A stretch of DNA of 64,000 nt from Pseudoalteromonas sp. 0303 (GCF_013349995.1 NZ_JABVXF010000003.1:1-64000); one strand, 5' to 3'. Shown: positions 17,746-27,879, numbered from the stretch's first letter. Made by a program: numbers and translations. The notes: generated by a model not told the origin, from the letters alone.

Positions 17746-18165
17746 TCGTTGATAATTCGCAACTTTTGGCACTAATAAAAACGAGTTTACCGTGTTTTAG
17801 CAGTCGGATAAATGTCACAGAGTTAATAAATACTAGAAATCGAAATTAGCCTGCCTACTTGCTCATTGGTTGAGCATTTATTTGCGTGTGTAGCCTGCAG
17901 GTTTATGGCCACTATCTAAAAAGAGCTTAAAAAGAATAAAATAAGCCATAGCAAAACGGCTTTTTATAACGATTAAATATTTGAAACTTTAGAGCTTTAT
18001 CTCTAATCTGTAGAAAAGATGAGCAGGATTAATTCATCTTTATTTCGTATTTTCCTATTGACTAAAATGAATACAGGTTTAATATTCACGAAGTTTCAAT
18101 AATTACTGAAACTTCATAATCAATATTTTTCGTGTCTACCGCACCCGCTAACAAGGAGCTAAACA
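17746..18165. other. Divergent intergenic region between lpxB and cydA
   Basis: About 420 bp without a convincing gene. It must hold promoters for both divergent units. Visible structures are a TGCTCA/TGAGCA inverted repeat at 17860-17876, a weak AGCC/GGCT hairpin with a T-run near 17948-17968, a possible cydA promoter at 18058-18085 and a 9-bp inverted repeat at 18090-18115. The longer-than-usual gap fits a rearrangement boundary in the lpxA-lpxB cluster. Confidence 0.6.
18058..18115 (+). promoter_or_regulatory. Candidate cydA promoter and operator-like inverted repeat
   Basis: TTGACT (18058-18063) and TAATAT (18080-18085) are spaced 16 bp. Just downstream, GAAGTTTCA and TGAAACTTC (18090-18115) form a perfect 9-bp inverted repeat with an 8-nt centre. 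Its position at or after the expected transcription start suits a repressor site or a 5' UTR hairpin. It does not match the FNR consensus. No expression data are available. Confidence 0.4.
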
Positions 18166-19752
18166 ATGATAGATGAAACATTTGTGGATCTATCGCGATT
18201 GCAATTTGCAATCACTGCCCTATTTCACTTCCTATTTGTTCCCCTTACCTTAGGTATGACGTGGATTTTAGTGATCATGGAATCCGTTTACGTGATGACA
18301 GGTCGCGAAATTTATCGCGATATGACTAAGTTCTGGGGTAAGTTGTTTGGTATTAACTTTGCGATTGGTGTGGCGACAGGTCTAACCATGGAGTTTGAGT
18401 TTGGTACCAACTGGTCTTATTACTCTCACTATGTGGGCGATATATTTGGCGCACCGCTAGCGATTGAAGGCTTAATGGCTTTCTTCTTAGAATCAACCTT
18501 TGTCGGTATGTTCTTTTTAGGCTGGGAGCGTTTGAGTAAACGTCAGCATCTAGGTGCTACCTTCTTAATGGCACTAGGTACTAACTTATCTGCGTTATGG
18601 ATTTTAGTAGCAAATGGTTGGATGCAAAATCCAGTAGGTGCTGAATTTAACTACCAAACCATGCGCATGGAAATGACTAGCTTTGCTGAATTGGTATTTA
18701 ACCCAGTCGCACAAGTTAAGTTTATTCATACCGTATCAGCAGGTTATGTTGCAGCATCTATGTTTGTACTTGGTATTAGTAGCTGGTACATCTTAAAAGG
18801 TCGCGACCTTGCTTTTGCTAAGCGTTCGTTCTCGGTTGCTTCAGGGTTTGGTTTAGCGTCTATTCTTTGTGTTATTTTACTTGGTGATGAATCTGGCTAC
18901 GAAGTTGGCGAGGTGCAAAAAGTCAAACTCGCAACCATAGAAGCTGAGTGGCATACCGAAGAAGCCCCAGCCGCATTTACTTTGGTTGGTATTCCTGACT
19001 CAGAAGAGCAAGTCACCCATGCCGCTGTAAAAATCCCTTATGCACTTGGCATCATTGCTACTCGCTCTATTGACGAGCAAGTAACAGGTATTAAAGACCT
19101 TGAAGAGCAGCACGAAGTACGTATTCGCAATGGCATGATTGCATACGAATACTTAGAAAAGCTTCGCGGTGGTGAAGACACCCCAGAAAACATTGCAAAG
19201 TTCGATACCTTAAAAGACGACCTTGGCTATGGCTTGCTACTTAAGCGCTACACCCCTAACGTGGTAGATGCAACTGAAGAGCACATTCAAAAAGCAGTGA
19301 AAGACTCAATTCCCCAAGTCGGCCCTATGTTCTGGTCATTTAGAATCATGGTTGGCTGTGGCGTGATCATGCTTGGTGTTTTCGTCCTCGCATTTTATTA
19401 CAACGCACACCGCATTATTGAGCAAAAGCGCTGGTTATTATGGGCTGCGGTATGGAGTATTCCTCTGCCTTGGATTGCCATTGAGTTTGGTTGGATTGTT
19501 GCGGAGTACGGCCGCCAACCGTGGGCAATTTCGGAAATTTTACCGACCTTCTTGGCAACCTCGTCACTCACGGTGAATGACTTATTGATTAGTATTACTG
19601 GTTTCTTAGTTTTCTATACAGGTCTTGCTGCTGTAGAAGGCTGGCTGATGCTGCGCTTTATTAAACAAGGCCCAAGCTCACTTCATACCGGTAAATATCA
19701 CCATGAACTTGCTAAAGCGGATTCACTTGCAAGCCAAGGAGCTCAGTCATGA
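18166..19752 (+). CDS. cydA: Cytochrome bd ubiquinol oxidase subunit I
   Basis: CydA carries haems b558, b595 and d and reduces oxygen to water with electrons from ubiquinol at low oxygen tension. The 528-residue protein starts [20 protein letters not shown], placing the haem ligand His at residue 21 (E. coli His19). It contains the conserved MEFEFGTNW and the C-terminal [12 protein letters not shown] signature near the quinol site. The length matches the E. coli-type long Q-loop form. The stop of cydA overlaps the start of cydB by 4 bp. AAGGAG lies upstream of the ATG. Confidence 0.97.
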   Translation: MIDETFVDLSRLQFAITALFHFLFVPLTLGMTWILVIMESVYVMTGREIYRDMTKFWGKLFGINFAIGVATGLTMEFEFGTNWSYYSHYVGDIFGAPLAIEGLMAFFLESTFVGMFFLGWERLSKRQHLGATFLMALGTNLSALWILVANGWMQNPVGAEFNYQTMRMEMTSFAELVFNPVAQVKFIHTVSAGYVAASMFVLGISSWYILKGRDLAFAKRSFSVASGFGLASILCVILLGDESGYEVGEVQKVKLATIEAEWHTEEAPAAFTLVGIPDSEEQVTHAAVKIPYALGIIATRSIDEQVTGIKDLEEQHEVRIRNGMIAYEYLEKLRGGEDTPENIAKFDTLKDDLGYGLLLKRYTPNVVDATEEHIQKAVKDSIPQVGPMFWSFRIMVGCGVIMLGVFVLAFYYNAHRIIEQKRWLLWAAVWSIPLPWIAIEFGWIVAEYGRQPWAISEILPTFLATSSLTVNDLLISITGFLVFYTGLAAVEGWLMLRFIKQGPSSLHTGKYHHELAKADSLASQGAQS

Positions 19753-20888
19753 TTTTTGATTACGAAACACTAAAACTAATCTGGTGGCTGTTAATTGGTG
19801 TCTTACTGATTGGCTTTGCAGTGACCGATGGTATGGATATGGGTGTGGCAATTTTGCTTCGCCTAGTTGGTAAAACAGATGTTGAGCGCCGTACAGTTAT
19901 TAACACCATTGGCGCTCACTGGGATGGTAACCAAGTTTGGTTCATCACCGCTGGGGGGGCACTGTTTGCTGCTTGGCCTATGGTATACGCGGCCGCTTTC
20001 TCTGGCTTTTACTTTGCTATGATGCTGGTGTTATTTGCGTTATTTTTCAGACCGCTTGGTTTTGATTATCGCTCAAAAATAGATTCACCGCGCTGGCGAA
20101 ACAACTGGGATTGGGGCCTATTTGCTGGCAGCTTTATTCCCGCTTTAGTATTTGGTGTAGCATTTGGTAACTTATTACTGGGCGTGCCTTATCATATCGA
20201 CGACCTACTGCGTGTCAGTTATCAAGGTTCATTCTTTGCGTTATTAAACCCATTTGCCATTGTAGTTGGCTTAGTGAGTGTACTGATGCTGGTTGGTCAC
20301 GCAGGTATGTGGTTACAACTTCGTACTGATGCAGAGGTTGCTAAACGCTCAGCACAATATGGTCAATATGCACTGATGGCGTTTATTGTATTGTTTGCCT
20401 TAGCAGGTGTGTGGGTATCGCAAATTGACGGTTATAAAATCGTTAGCATGGGCGATACCCAAGGCTTTGCAAACCCACTGGCTAAAACAGTCACGCAGGC
20501 ACCGGGTGCATGGCTTGATAACTATACAAAAATGCCATTAACCATGCTGTTCCCTGCCCTTGCATTCGTGATGGCGGCACTGGCGATTGTGTTATCTAAA
20601 TTACAAAAACCAGCAATGGCATTGGCTGCGTCAAGCTTAATGCTTGCAGGCGTGATCTTAACTGCGGGTATGTCAATGTTCCCGTTTGTGATGCCTTCGA
20701 GCAACAACCCAAATATTAGTTTAACTATGTGGGATGCGGTTTCGAGCCATATGACACTTAACGTGATGTTTATCGCTGCGGTTATTTTTGTACCACTTAT
20801 TCTTATCTACACAACATGGTGTTATGTGAAGATGTGGCGCAAAGTAACGATTAGTGAAATTGAAAACAACACTCACGGTAGCTATTAA
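19749..20888 (+). CDS. cydB: Cytochrome bd ubiquinol oxidase subunit II
   Basis: The structural partner of CydA, needed for insertion of haems b595 and d. The 379-residue polytopic membrane protein starts [34 protein letters not shown] sequence and contains [23 protein letters not shown], both characteristic of CydB. It overlaps cydA by 4 bp (ATGA) and is followed 12 bp later by cydX, so cydABX are co-expressed. Confidence 0.97.
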   Translation: MIFDYETLKLIWWLLIGVLLIGFAVTDGMDMGVAILLRLVGKTDVERRTVINTIGAHWDGNQVWFITAGGALFAAWPMVYAAAFSGFYFAMMLVLFALFFRPLGFDYRSKIDSPRWRNNWDWGLFAGSFIPALVFGVAFGNLLLGVPYHIDDLLRVSYQGSFFALLNPFAIVVGLVSVLMLVGHAGMWLQLRTDAEVAKRSAQYGQYALMAFIVLFALAGVWVSQIDGYKIVSMGDTQGFANPLAKTVTQAPGAWLDNYTKMPLTMLFPALAFVMAALAIVLSKLQKPAMALAASSLMLAGVILTAGMSMFPFVMPSSNNPNISLTMWDAVSSHMTLNVMFIAAVIFVPLILIYTTWCYVKMWRKVTISEIENNTHGSY

Positions 20889-20900
20889 GGAGATTTAAAT

Positions 20901-21053
20901 ATGTGGTATTTTGCCTGGATTTTAGGTGTTCTATTAGCCTGTACACTTGGGGTGATCAACGTAATGTGGTACGAATTTCACCAACATAAAGATTCGATTG
21001 CTGATGATGAGCTAGAGCTGTACGCGAGACTCAAAAACACCGATGACGACTAA
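20901..21053 (+). CDS. cydX: Cytochrome bd small subunit CydX
   Basis: A 50-residue single-pass membrane protein directly after cydB. It starts MWYFAWILGVLLACTLGVIN, the diagnostic CydX/YbgT N-terminus, with a hydrophilic acidic tail. CydX stabilises the haem d/b595 site of the bd oxidase. GGAG sits eight bases before the ATG. The last 11 bp overlap the start of cydD. At 50 residues it is longer than E. coli CydX (37), the difference lying in the C-terminal tail. It is short enough to be missed by automatic gene callers. Confidence 0.95.
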   Translation: MWYFAWILGVLLACTLGVINVMWYEFHQHKDSIADDELELYARLKNTDDD

Positions 21054-22803
21054 ACCCCGACCAAATCGCGCGCAGCAGCAAACGCTGCGCGCTTTTTTAA
21101 AGCAGTATAGCCAGTCCGCTTCAGGGCTTCTTAAATTAAGCATTAGTCTGGGCACACTCAACGCCCTATTAATGATTGCCTCTTGTTATCTTCTTGCAAG
21201 CGCGGCTCATCAAGTCATGTTTGAACAAGCAAACTTGCAAGCCGTAAGCCCAATATTATGGCCGCTGGCAGGGCTAATTTTAGTTCGTTCTTTGTTGGTT
21301 GCGCTAAGTGAACGGGTGAGTAACCTCGCCGCGTTAAAGATAAAAAACGTGATGCGTAATACACTGCTAGAAAAGCTCAGCAAACTTGGGCCAGCCTACA
21401 GTGAACAAAAAGGTCACGGCGCAACACTTAACACCTTACATAATGGGGTGGAAGCACTGTATCAATATTACGCCAACTACATTCCGAGTGTGGCTTACAG
21501 CGCGCTTATTCCATTAGCGATATTGGTGGTGATTTTTCCAACCGATTACAAAGCAGGCCTCATCTTCCTTTTAACAGCGCCACTTATCCCCTTTTTCATG
21601 ATATTAGTGGGCCATAAAGCTGAGCAATTAAACCAAGAACGCTGGCAACAACTGGCGGTACTTGGTAATTACTTTTTTGACCGTTTACAAGGCCTGACTC
21701 AACTCAAGCTCTTTAATGCAACCAAGCGTGAGCTAGATAGCATCAGTCAGATTTCTGATGATTACCGTGGGGCAACCATGGGAGTGTTAAAAGTCGCCTT
21801 TTTATCGTCTTTCGCCCTTGAGTTTTTAGCCACCATAAGTGTTGCCCTTGTTGCTGTGATCATTGGCTTTAGATTATTTTTTGGTACGCTCGATTTTGCC
21901 ACTGGATTTGTGGTGTTACTACTGGCTCCTGAGTTTTACTTACCACTTCGACAAATGGGCACTCATTATCACGCAAAACTCGAAGGGATCAGCGCCGCTG
22001 CTGATATGGTCGACATAATCAATCAAAGCGACGCTGATGAACATGTAGGCTCATCTAAACTTGAGTTACCGATAAAAGATATACAACTGAAAGCACTTAC
22101 CTTTCACTACCCTGAAACAAACGAAGGGGTAACTGATATCAACTTAAGCTTGCCAAGCACAGGCTTAATTGCCTTTGTGGGTGAAAGTGGTTCGGGTAAA
22201 AGTACCTTGTTTGATTGCCTGTTAGGTTTTCATCATCAGGCTAATAGTGCCATTAGCATTAACGGGCAACCACTGAGTGATACGGTATTAGCTGATTGGC
22301 AAGCACAGCTGGCATGGATCCCACAACAAGCCACATTATTTTATCGAACCGTTGCAGATAACCTACGATTAGCAAAACCAGATGCAAGCCAAACAGAGCT
22401 CGATGAAGCAGCAAGTAAAGCTGGAGCACTTGAGTTTATTACTGCCTTACCTGATGGCTTTGATACCTTGCTAGGTGAACAAGGCGAAGGCCTCTCTGGT
22501 GGGCAAAAGCAGCGCATAGCCCTTGCTCGTGCATTTTTGAAGAATGCCCCTGTGCTAATGCTAGATGAGCCTACCGCTCACTTAGACAGCCAAACAGAGC
22601 ATTTAATCAATCAAGCTATCCGAGAGTATGCAAAAGACCATTTAGTGCTGGTTATTGCTCACCGACTGAATACGGTTAAACACGCCGACGATATTTACGT
22701 TATGCAGCAAGGTCACATTGTTGAATCTGGTCAGTACCAGCAACTGACTGAGCAAGCTGGCCTTTTTGCTAAACTGGTAAGCCAAGGTGACGCCCATGCA
22801 TAA
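21043..22803 (+). CDS. cydD: Glutathione/cysteine ABC exporter, subunit CydD
   Basis: One half of the heterodimeric CydDC exporter required for cytochrome bd assembly. The family has been described as exporting cysteine and glutathione and, more recently, as handling haem. The 586-residue protein fuses an exporter membrane domain (six segments, about 25-320) to an ATPase domain with Walker A GESGSGKS (about 384), signature LSGGQKQRIALARAFL and Walker B VLMLDEPTAHLDS. The ATG lies inside the end of cydX, so translation is probably coupled. Confidence 0.93.
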   Translation: MTTKPRPNRAQQQTLRAFLKQYSQSASGLLKLSISLGTLNALLMIASCYLLASAAHQVMFEQANLQAVSPILWPLAGLILVRSLLVALSERVSNLAALKIKNVMRNTLLEKLSKLGPAYSEQKGHGATLNTLHNGVEALYQYYANYIPSVAYSALIPLAILVVIFPTDYKAGLIFLLTAPLIPFFMILVGHKAEQLNQERWQQLAVLGNYFFDRLQGLTQLKLFNATKRELDSISQISDDYRGATMGVLKVAFLSSFALEFLATISVALVAVIIGFRLFFGTLDFATGFVVLLLAPEFYLPLRQMGTHYHAKLEGISAAADMVDIINQSDADEHVGSSKLELPIKDIQLKALTFHYPETNEGVTDINLSLPSTGLIAFVGESGSGKSTLFDCLLGFHHQANSAISINGQPLSDTVLADWQAQLAWIPQQATLFYRTVADNLRLAKPDASQTELDEAASKAGALEFITALPDGFDTLLGEQGEGLSGGQKQRIALARAFLKNAPVLMLDEPTAHLDSQTEHLINQAIREYAKDHLVLVIAHRLNTVKHADDIYVMQQGHIVESGQYQQLTEQAGLFAKLVSQGDAHA

Positions 22804-24556
22804 CTTTATACGTCTATTAAAACTGTGCAAACCTCATACTGGCATGTTGCTTTTAGGGGCTTTTTTAGCAAGCTTAACGGTACTCGCTAATGTGGGCTTG
22901 CTCGCTATATCTGGGTGGTTTTTAGCAGCCATGGCAGCGGCGGGCATTGCGGGTGTGCAGATGAATTACTTTACCCCTGCGGGGGTGATCCGCTTTTTAG
23001 CTATCGTGCGCACAGCGTCTCGTTACGGTGAGCGGATGATAACCCATAATGCTACCTTTTTATTACTGAGCGAAATTCGCGTAAACATGTTCAAGACTCT
23101 GAGCCAACTAAACAACGTTGACTTGGCAATGAGTCGTAGTAGCGATTTATTTAACCGGCTACAGAATGATGTAGATGCGCTGGATAAATTCTACCTCAAT
23201 GTGCTGCTGCCGATTATTGTCGCCTTGATCAGCATTCCTATCGTAATGGCCTTCATGGCCATGTATAACGCTGAGGTTGCATTAGTTTGCTTTACTTCAC
23301 TGATGATTATTGGCGTGCTGCTTCCCACATTGTTAAGCCATAAGCTACACCAACAAGCGGATACCGAAACCCAACTTTCAGCCGAGTTAAGAGCTGAACT
23401 TGCCGATACACTATCAGGTGCCAGAGAGCTTGCTGTCTATCAAGCACAGGCGGCGCAATTAGCGCATTGTGACTCACTCAGTAAACAATACAACAACCAG
23501 CTCTATAATCGCCACAAAGCCGAGGCAAACAGTAATGGTTTAAGCACTTTGGTGATCCAACTCACCATGCTGGCCAGTGTATTTATGATAATTCCACTGG
23601 TTGCAATGGGGACTATGAAAAACGTTGAACTGGCGATGCTCGCGTTATTTGTATTAGCAAGCTTTGAAACCGTGCTCACCCTGCCTACGGCATTTATTGA
23701 ATTGCCGCTTACTTTAAGTGCCGCAAAGCGACTGTTTGATCTTGAAGATAAACACAGCAGCTTAGCCGAAAAGCCAAACAACTTAGATGATCAGCTAGCA
23801 AACCAATTAGCTGACAAACCAGGGCTTGGTCTTGAGCTAAGCGAGGTCAATTACCAATACTTGGGGGCAAAAAGTAAAGCCCTTAGCAATATCAATTTTG
23901 CGATTACACCCGGCAGTAAAGTTGCCCTAGTCGGTGCCAGTGGCAGTGGCAAAACCACTCTAGTTAACTTACTCACGGGCCTTTGGCCGCTGCAATCAGG
24001 CTCATTAAAGCTCACCACCAAGCAATATAACTTTGAACTTGAAAGCTTGAGCACTGCAACACGCTTTAAGCAGCTAACGATAGTTGCCCAGCAGCATCAT
24101 ATTTTTGATGGTACGCTACGTGAAAATCTTCGCTATGCAGCTTTTGATGCGACAGATGAAATGCTTATTGAGGCCTGTGAACAAGCTGAACTTGGCTCTT
24201 GGCTTAAGAACTTAAAAGCAGGCCTTAATACCCGCTTAGGAACAGCAGGCAGAAAGCTTTCTCATGGTCAGTCACGTCGTATTGCCATTGCCCAAGCTCT
24301 ATTAAGGCAAGGTAATTTAATCATTCTTGATGAACCAACAGAGAGCCTAGATAATCACACTAAGCAAAACTTGCTGACTACACTTGAGAAAATATGGGCA
24401 GATAAAACCATGTTGACCATTACTCACGACCCAGCAATGCTAAGTCGTGTTGATAAGGTTATTTGGTTAGAGCAAGGACATGTAAGATCCCTTGCAAGTC
24501 ATGCTGAATTAATGGCTAATGAAGCCGACTACGTAGAGCTTATAACCCGTTTTTAA
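22796..24556 (+). CDS. cydC: Glutathione/cysteine ABC exporter, subunit CydC
   Basis: The second half of CydDC, 586 residues from the ATG at 22796 (a GTG at 22787 is a less likely start). The membrane domain spans about 1-310, then an ATPase domain with Walker A GASGSGKTT and Walker B LIILDEPTESLDN. The ABC signature reads LSHGQ instead of LSGGQ, a departure that suggests unequal ATP sites in the heterodimer. It overlaps cydD by 8 bp and ends the cydABXDC run. Its stop overlaps the end of the convergent rlpA-like gene by 4 bp. Confidence 0.93.
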   Translation: MHNFIRLLKLCKPHTGMLLLGAFLASLTVLANVGLLAISGWFLAAMAAAGIAGVQMNYFTPAGVIRFLAIVRTASRYGERMITHNATFLLLSEIRVNMFKTLSQLNNVDLAMSRSSDLFNRLQNDVDALDKFYLNVLLPIIVALISIPIVMAFMAMYNAEVALVCFTSLMIIGVLLPTLLSHKLHQQADTETQLSAELRAELADTLSGARELAVYQAQAAQLAHCDSLSKQYNNQLYNRHKAEANSNGLSTLVIQLTMLASVFMIIPLVAMGTMKNVELAMLALFVLASFETVLTLPTAFIELPLTLSAAKRLFDLEDKHSSLAEKPNNLDDQLANQLADKPGLGLELSEVNYQYLGAKSKALSNINFAITPGSKVALVGASGSGKTTLVNLLTGLWPLQSGSLKLTTKQYNFELESLSTATRFKQLTIVAQQHHIFDGTLRENLRYAAFDATDEMLIEACEQAELGSWLKNLKAGLNTRLGTAGRKLSHGQSRRIAIAQALLRQGNLIILDEPTESLDNHTKQNLLTTLEKIWADKTMLTITHDPAMLSRVDKVIWLEQGHVRSLASHAELMANEADYVELITRF

Positions 24557-24921
24557 TCGATCTGCTCAACGGTGACGTCAATCACACCTTGCTTGACTGA
24601 GGCAATTTGTGAAAACGCCTTTTTTGATAAGTCGATAATACGACCGCGGATAAATGGGCCGCGGTCATTAATGGTAACAATCACGCTTTTATTATTACTA
24701 AGATTAGTAACTTTTACTCTGCTGCCAAAACCAAGCGTTTGATGAGCCGCGCTCAATGCCTGTTGATTAAACACTTCACCACTTGCTGTCGTTCGGCCAT
24801 GATATTTATCAGCGTAATAACTGGCTTTGCCTTTTTCTATTGCTCCTTTTGATACTGAAGGCGCACTACTACAACCACTTATAATTAAGCTTAACAATGC
24901 AAAGATGATGAGTTTGTTCAT
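24553..24921 (-). CDS. Short RlpA-like septal ring lipoprotein
   Basis: A 122-residue lipoprotein with a signal sequence ending in the lipobox ISGC (Cys17). It is followed by one double-psi beta-barrel (about 30-120) with GKASYYADKYHGRTTASGE and NDRGPF, the hallmark of RlpA-type lytic transglycosylases that act on denuded peptidoglycan. The conserved Asp of NDRGPF is present, so activity is plausible. It is much shorter than E. coli RlpA because it lacks the SPOR domain that targets the septum. It is therefore better described as an RlpA-like paralogue than as RlpA itself. Confidence 0.85.
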   Translation of the reverse strand: MNKLIIFALLSLIISGCSSAPSVSKGAIEKGKASYYADKYHGRTTASGEVFNQQALSAAHQTLGFGSRVKVTNLSNNKSVIVTINDRGPFIRGRIIDLSKKAFSQIASVKQGVIDVTVEQID

Positions 24922-25012
24922 ATTAGTAGATCCTTTTTTGCCGTGAAGATAGCAATCACTAACTTAGCAAAACCTGAACTATATCAAGTCACCTAATTAA
25001 GCGAATGAGTAT

Positions 25013-25044
25013 AAAAACAAAAAAGCCACCTTACGGTGGCTTTT
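25013..25044 (-). terminator. Intrinsic terminator of lpxA
   Basis: Stem GCCACC/GGTGGC with a 4-nt loop, flanked by A and T runs. On the minus strand it is followed by TTTTTTG. It closes the long rpsB-to-lpxA gene string. Confidence 0.88.
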
Positions 25045-25062
25045 ATAGAAGTTCGCTTATGA

Positions 25063-25833
25063 TTAGCGAATAATTCCGCGCTCAGAGCTTTTCACGAAGT
25101 CTATCATCAGCTGAACAGCTGGGTACTTCGCAGCATCTTCACTTAGCTCAGCGATTGCTTCTTCAACACCTAAGCTCTTACGATAAAGCGTTTTGTATGC
25201 ACGGCGTGTTGCCATGATTTCATCGCTTTCAAAGCCACGGCGTTTCATGCCTTCAGTATTGATTGCTACAGGGCCAGCCGGTGTACCAATGGTAGTTACA
25301 AATGGCGGTACATCTTTATTAACGCCTGAGTACATACCAACAAAGGCATGTGAACCAATTTTACAAAACTGGTGAACACCTGAATTACCTGCAAGGATCA
25401 CCCAATCACCTACGTGTACGTGGCCAGCAACAGAGGCATTGTTAGCAAAAATGACGTTATCGCCCACTACTGCATCATGTGCAACGTGTGTGTAAGCCAT
25501 AAATAAGTTATTGCTACCAATTTTTGTTACACCTTGGTCTTGAATCGTACCACGGTGAATTGTTGCACACTCACGGATCACGTTGTTGTCACCAATGATC
25601 AGAGTCGTTGGCTCATTCGCGTACTTTTTGTCTTGGCAAGCTTCACCGACCGAAGCAAATTGGAAAATGTGGTTACCAGAACCAATCGTCGATGGGCCTT
25701 TTACAACCACATGAGATTCGATGATACAGTTATCACCAATAGTTACATCGTTACCGATATAGCTGTAAGGGCCAACTGATACGTTATTTCCAAGTTTTGC
25801 ACCTGGTTCGATTATCGCCGTAGGATGGATCAC
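25063..25833 (-). CDS. lpxA: UDP-N-acetylglucosamine acyltransferase
   Basis: LpxA transfers a 3-hydroxyacyl chain from ACP to UDP-GlcNAc, the first step of lipid A synthesis. The 256-residue protein is a left-handed beta-helix built of hexapeptide repeats with a C-terminal helical domain. It starts VIHPTAIIEPGAKLG and carries the AHDAVVGD segment with the catalytic His. The start is a GTG at 25833, two bases after the fabZ stop, and upstream extensions give non-family sequence. It is followed by a terminator instead of lpxB. Confidence 0.96.
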   Translation of the reverse strand: MIHPTAIIEPGAKLGNNVSVGPYSYIGNDVTIGDNCIIESHVVVKGPSTIGSGNHIFQFASVGEACQDKKYANEPTTLIIGDNNVIRECATIHRGTIQDQGVTKIGSNNLFMAYTHVAHDAVVGDNVIFANNASVAGHVHVGDWVILAGNSGVHQFCKIGSHAFVGMYSGVNKDVPPFVTTIGTPAGPVAINTEGMKRRGFESDEIMATRRAYKTLYRKSLGVEEAIAELSEDAAKYPAVQLMIDFVKSSERGIIR

Positions 25834-25835
25834 TA

Positions 25836-26288
25836 TTAAAACTCTCTTCTCGCACACATGATTTCGGCAGTACACACTACTTTGCCGTCAACTTTTGCTT
25901 CTGCTGCAAATTTCCATATATTGCGGCGCTCTTTTACAAACTCTACATGCAAATGCATAGTATCGCCAGGTAATACCGGCTGTTTGAATCGCGCATTGTC
26001 GATCGCTGCGAATAAATATAGTTCGTTATCGCTACGATTTTCAACTGTCTTAAAACCAAGTAAGCCAGTTGCTTGAGCCATTGCTTCTAAAATCAACACA
26101 CCTGGAAAGATAGGTTGATTAGGAAAATGACCCGTAAAAATAGGTTCGTTCACTGTTACATTTTTAATAGCATGTAACGACTCGCCTGGCGTGTAATCAA
26201 GTACACGGTCAACAAGTAGCATCGGGTAACGATGCGGAAGTAAACTCAAGATATCCTGGATATCAAGACTATTTAATTCATTTGCCAA
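25836..26288 (-). CDS. fabZ: 3-hydroxyacyl-[ACP] dehydratase
   Basis: FabZ dehydrates 3-hydroxyacyl-ACP in fatty acid elongation and competes with LpxA/LpxD for the same acyl-ACP pool, which explains the gene linkage. The 150-residue hot-dog protein contains [14 protein letters not shown], then [20 protein letters not shown] with the catalytic His and Glu. A TTG at 26288 is chosen as start. It has AAGGA about 8 bases upstream and gives the usual N-terminus (MANELNSLD). A TTG at 26312 would overlap the lpxD end. Confidence 0.95.
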   Translation of the reverse strand: MANELNSLDIQDILSLLPHRYPMLLVDRVLDYTPGESLHAIKNVTVNEPIFTGHFPNQPIFPGVLILEAMAQATGLLGFKTVENRSDNELYLFAAIDNARFKQPVLPGDTMHLHVEFVKERRNIWKFAAEAKVDGKVVCTAEIMCARREF

Positions 26289-26298
26289 AATAGCATCC

Positions 26299-27339
26299 TT
26301 ATTTGTCTTCAATATTGAGTGACTTAGTCAGTGACTCAAGTGCTTTAATGCGGTCTTTCATATCGCCAAGGTTACGGATATGGGCAATACTACGTCGCCA
26401 TTCTTTGTTGGTTAGATGTGGCAAGCCTGAAGAATAAATTCCAGGTTCTGTGATTGCCTTAGTCACCATACTCATGCCGGTGATTATAGCACCATCGCAT
26501 ACGCTAATGTGACCATTAATTGCAACCATACCGCCAATCTGACAATTCCTACCGATCACTGTGCTGCCAGCAAATACCGTACAACCAGCAACCGCTGTAC
26601 CCGAACCGATCTCGACATTATGCGCTATTTGACATTGATTATCGATAATTACATTACTATGGATGATAGTATCGTCTAGCGCACCACGGTCAATCGTAGT
26701 AGACGCGCCTACCTCAACCTTATCACCGATGATTACTCGGCCAAGTTGCGGTATTTTCACCCATTCGCCACGCTCGTTAGCGTAACCAAAACCATCACTG
26801 CCCACTACCGTATTCGCTTGGAATAAACAGTCGCTGCCAATCTCTACTTCATGGTAAACGCTTACATTTGCCCAAAGCTTAGTGCCTTGGCCAATTTTTG
26901 CGTGCTCACCAATAAAACAGCCTGGGCCAATCTGCACATCGTTTGCAATTACAGCGCCCGCTTCGATCACCACATTGGCGGCGATCGCGACATTATCGCC
27001 AATAGAGGCTGAATCGTGAATGACTGCGCTTGGGTGAATACCGGTCACTGCTGAGCGCGGTGTGGTATCCATTAGCTGAGCAAGTTTGGCGTAACAAACA
27101 TAAGGATTAGCAACAATGAGCTTATTACCCGAAAAGTACTCAGCATCTGCTGGTGATAAAATCACCGCACTTGCTTGAGTATCTTCTAATTGCGAGCGAT
27201 ATTTCTTGTTCGCTAAAAATGCAATATGCCCATGTTGGGCATTTGCAAGTGTAGATATTTTTTTAATCTCTGTGGCGCCGTCACCTTGAAGGTCTGCGCC
27301 CAGAAGATCCGCTATCTGCGAAAGCGTGTAGTTTTGCAT
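26299..27339 (-). CDS. lpxD: UDP-3-O-(3-hydroxyacyl)glucosamine N-acyltransferase
   Basis: LpxD adds the second 3-hydroxyacyl chain in lipid A synthesis. The 346-residue protein has an N-terminal uridine-binding domain (about 1-100). A left-handed beta-helix follows, with [20 protein letters not shown] and [14 protein letters not shown], where the catalytic His lies in AHN, and a C-terminal helix. It lies 9 bp after skp and 10 bp before fabZ. Confidence 0.97.
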   Translation of the reverse strand: MQNYTLSQIADLLGADLQGDGATEIKKISTLANAQHGHIAFLANKKYRSQLEDTQASAVILSPADAEYFSGNKLIVANPYVCYAKLAQLMDTTPRSAVTGIHPSAVIHDSASIGDNVAIAANVVIEAGAVIANDVQIGPGCFIGEHAKIGQGTKLWANVSVYHEVEIGSDCLFQANTVVGSDGFGYANERGEWVKIPQLGRVIIGDKVEVGASTTIDRGALDDTIIHSNVIIDNQCQIAHNVEIGSGTAVAGCTVFAGSTVIGRNCQIGGMVAINGHISVCDGAIITGMSMVTKAITEPGIYSSGLPHLTNKEWRRSIAHIRNLGDMKDRIKALESLTKSLNIEDK

Positions 27340-27348
27340 ATATGATTT

Positions 27349-27867
27349 CTATTGCTTACTTACTTTTTCAACAACTTTGCTTGATAAGTCATCGACAGTT
27401 TTAGGGTTAACATAAATTGTTGTTTCTTTAACTTTAACTTCATCGAATTTGCCAGCTTTCGCTACTTCTTCGATTGCATCTAAGATTAGCTTTTGAACTT
27501 TAGCTAGTTCTTGGTTTTGACGCATTTTGATTTCTTGCTCTAAAGGACGACCTTTTTCAGCAAGTTGCTGCTGCATACCTTGAATCTTAGTACGTAATTC
27601 TTCTTTTTGCTTGTCGCTCATCGTTGTTGCTTCACGCTTGAACTTTTCAGCTTCAAAACGGATATCACCTTGAAGTTTTTCTAGTTCTTGACGACGCTCT
27701 GAGAATTCAGCTTCTAAAGTTTGCTCTACTTTCGCCATTTGTGGGATTTGCTTGTAGATTTCTTGCATATCAACGATACCTACTTTGTGCGCGAATGCGT
27801 TAGTAGATAGACCCATAGATAAAGTAGCAAGTAGTGCAAAAGCTGTTGATTTAATTGATTTATTCAC
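27349..27867 (-). CDS. skp: Periplasmic chaperone Skp (OmpH)
   Basis: Skp is a trimeric jellyfish-shaped chaperone that holds unfolded outer-membrane proteins on their way to BamA. The 172-residue precursor has a clear signal peptide cut after NAFA (residue 26). HKVGIVDMQEIYKQIP starts the mature protein, followed by long charged helices (about 45-135) that form the tentacles. It sits 12 bp after bamA, its functional partner. Confidence 0.95.
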   Translation of the reverse strand: MNKSIKSTAFALLATLSMGLSTNAFAHKVGIVDMQEIYKQIPQMAKVEQTLEAEFSERRQELEKLQGDIRFEAEKFKREATTMSDKQKEELRTKIQGMQQQLAEKGRPLEQEIKMRQNQELAKVQKLILDAIEEVAKAGKFDEVKVKETTIYVNPKTVDDLSSKVVEKVSKQ

Positions 27868-27879
27868 GAAAAAACTCCT

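Noticed and set aside
17942..17970. Terminator in the lpxB-cydA spacer
   Set aside because: The AGCC/GGCT stem is only 4-5 bp with a 10-nt loop, and no gene on that strand ends before it.
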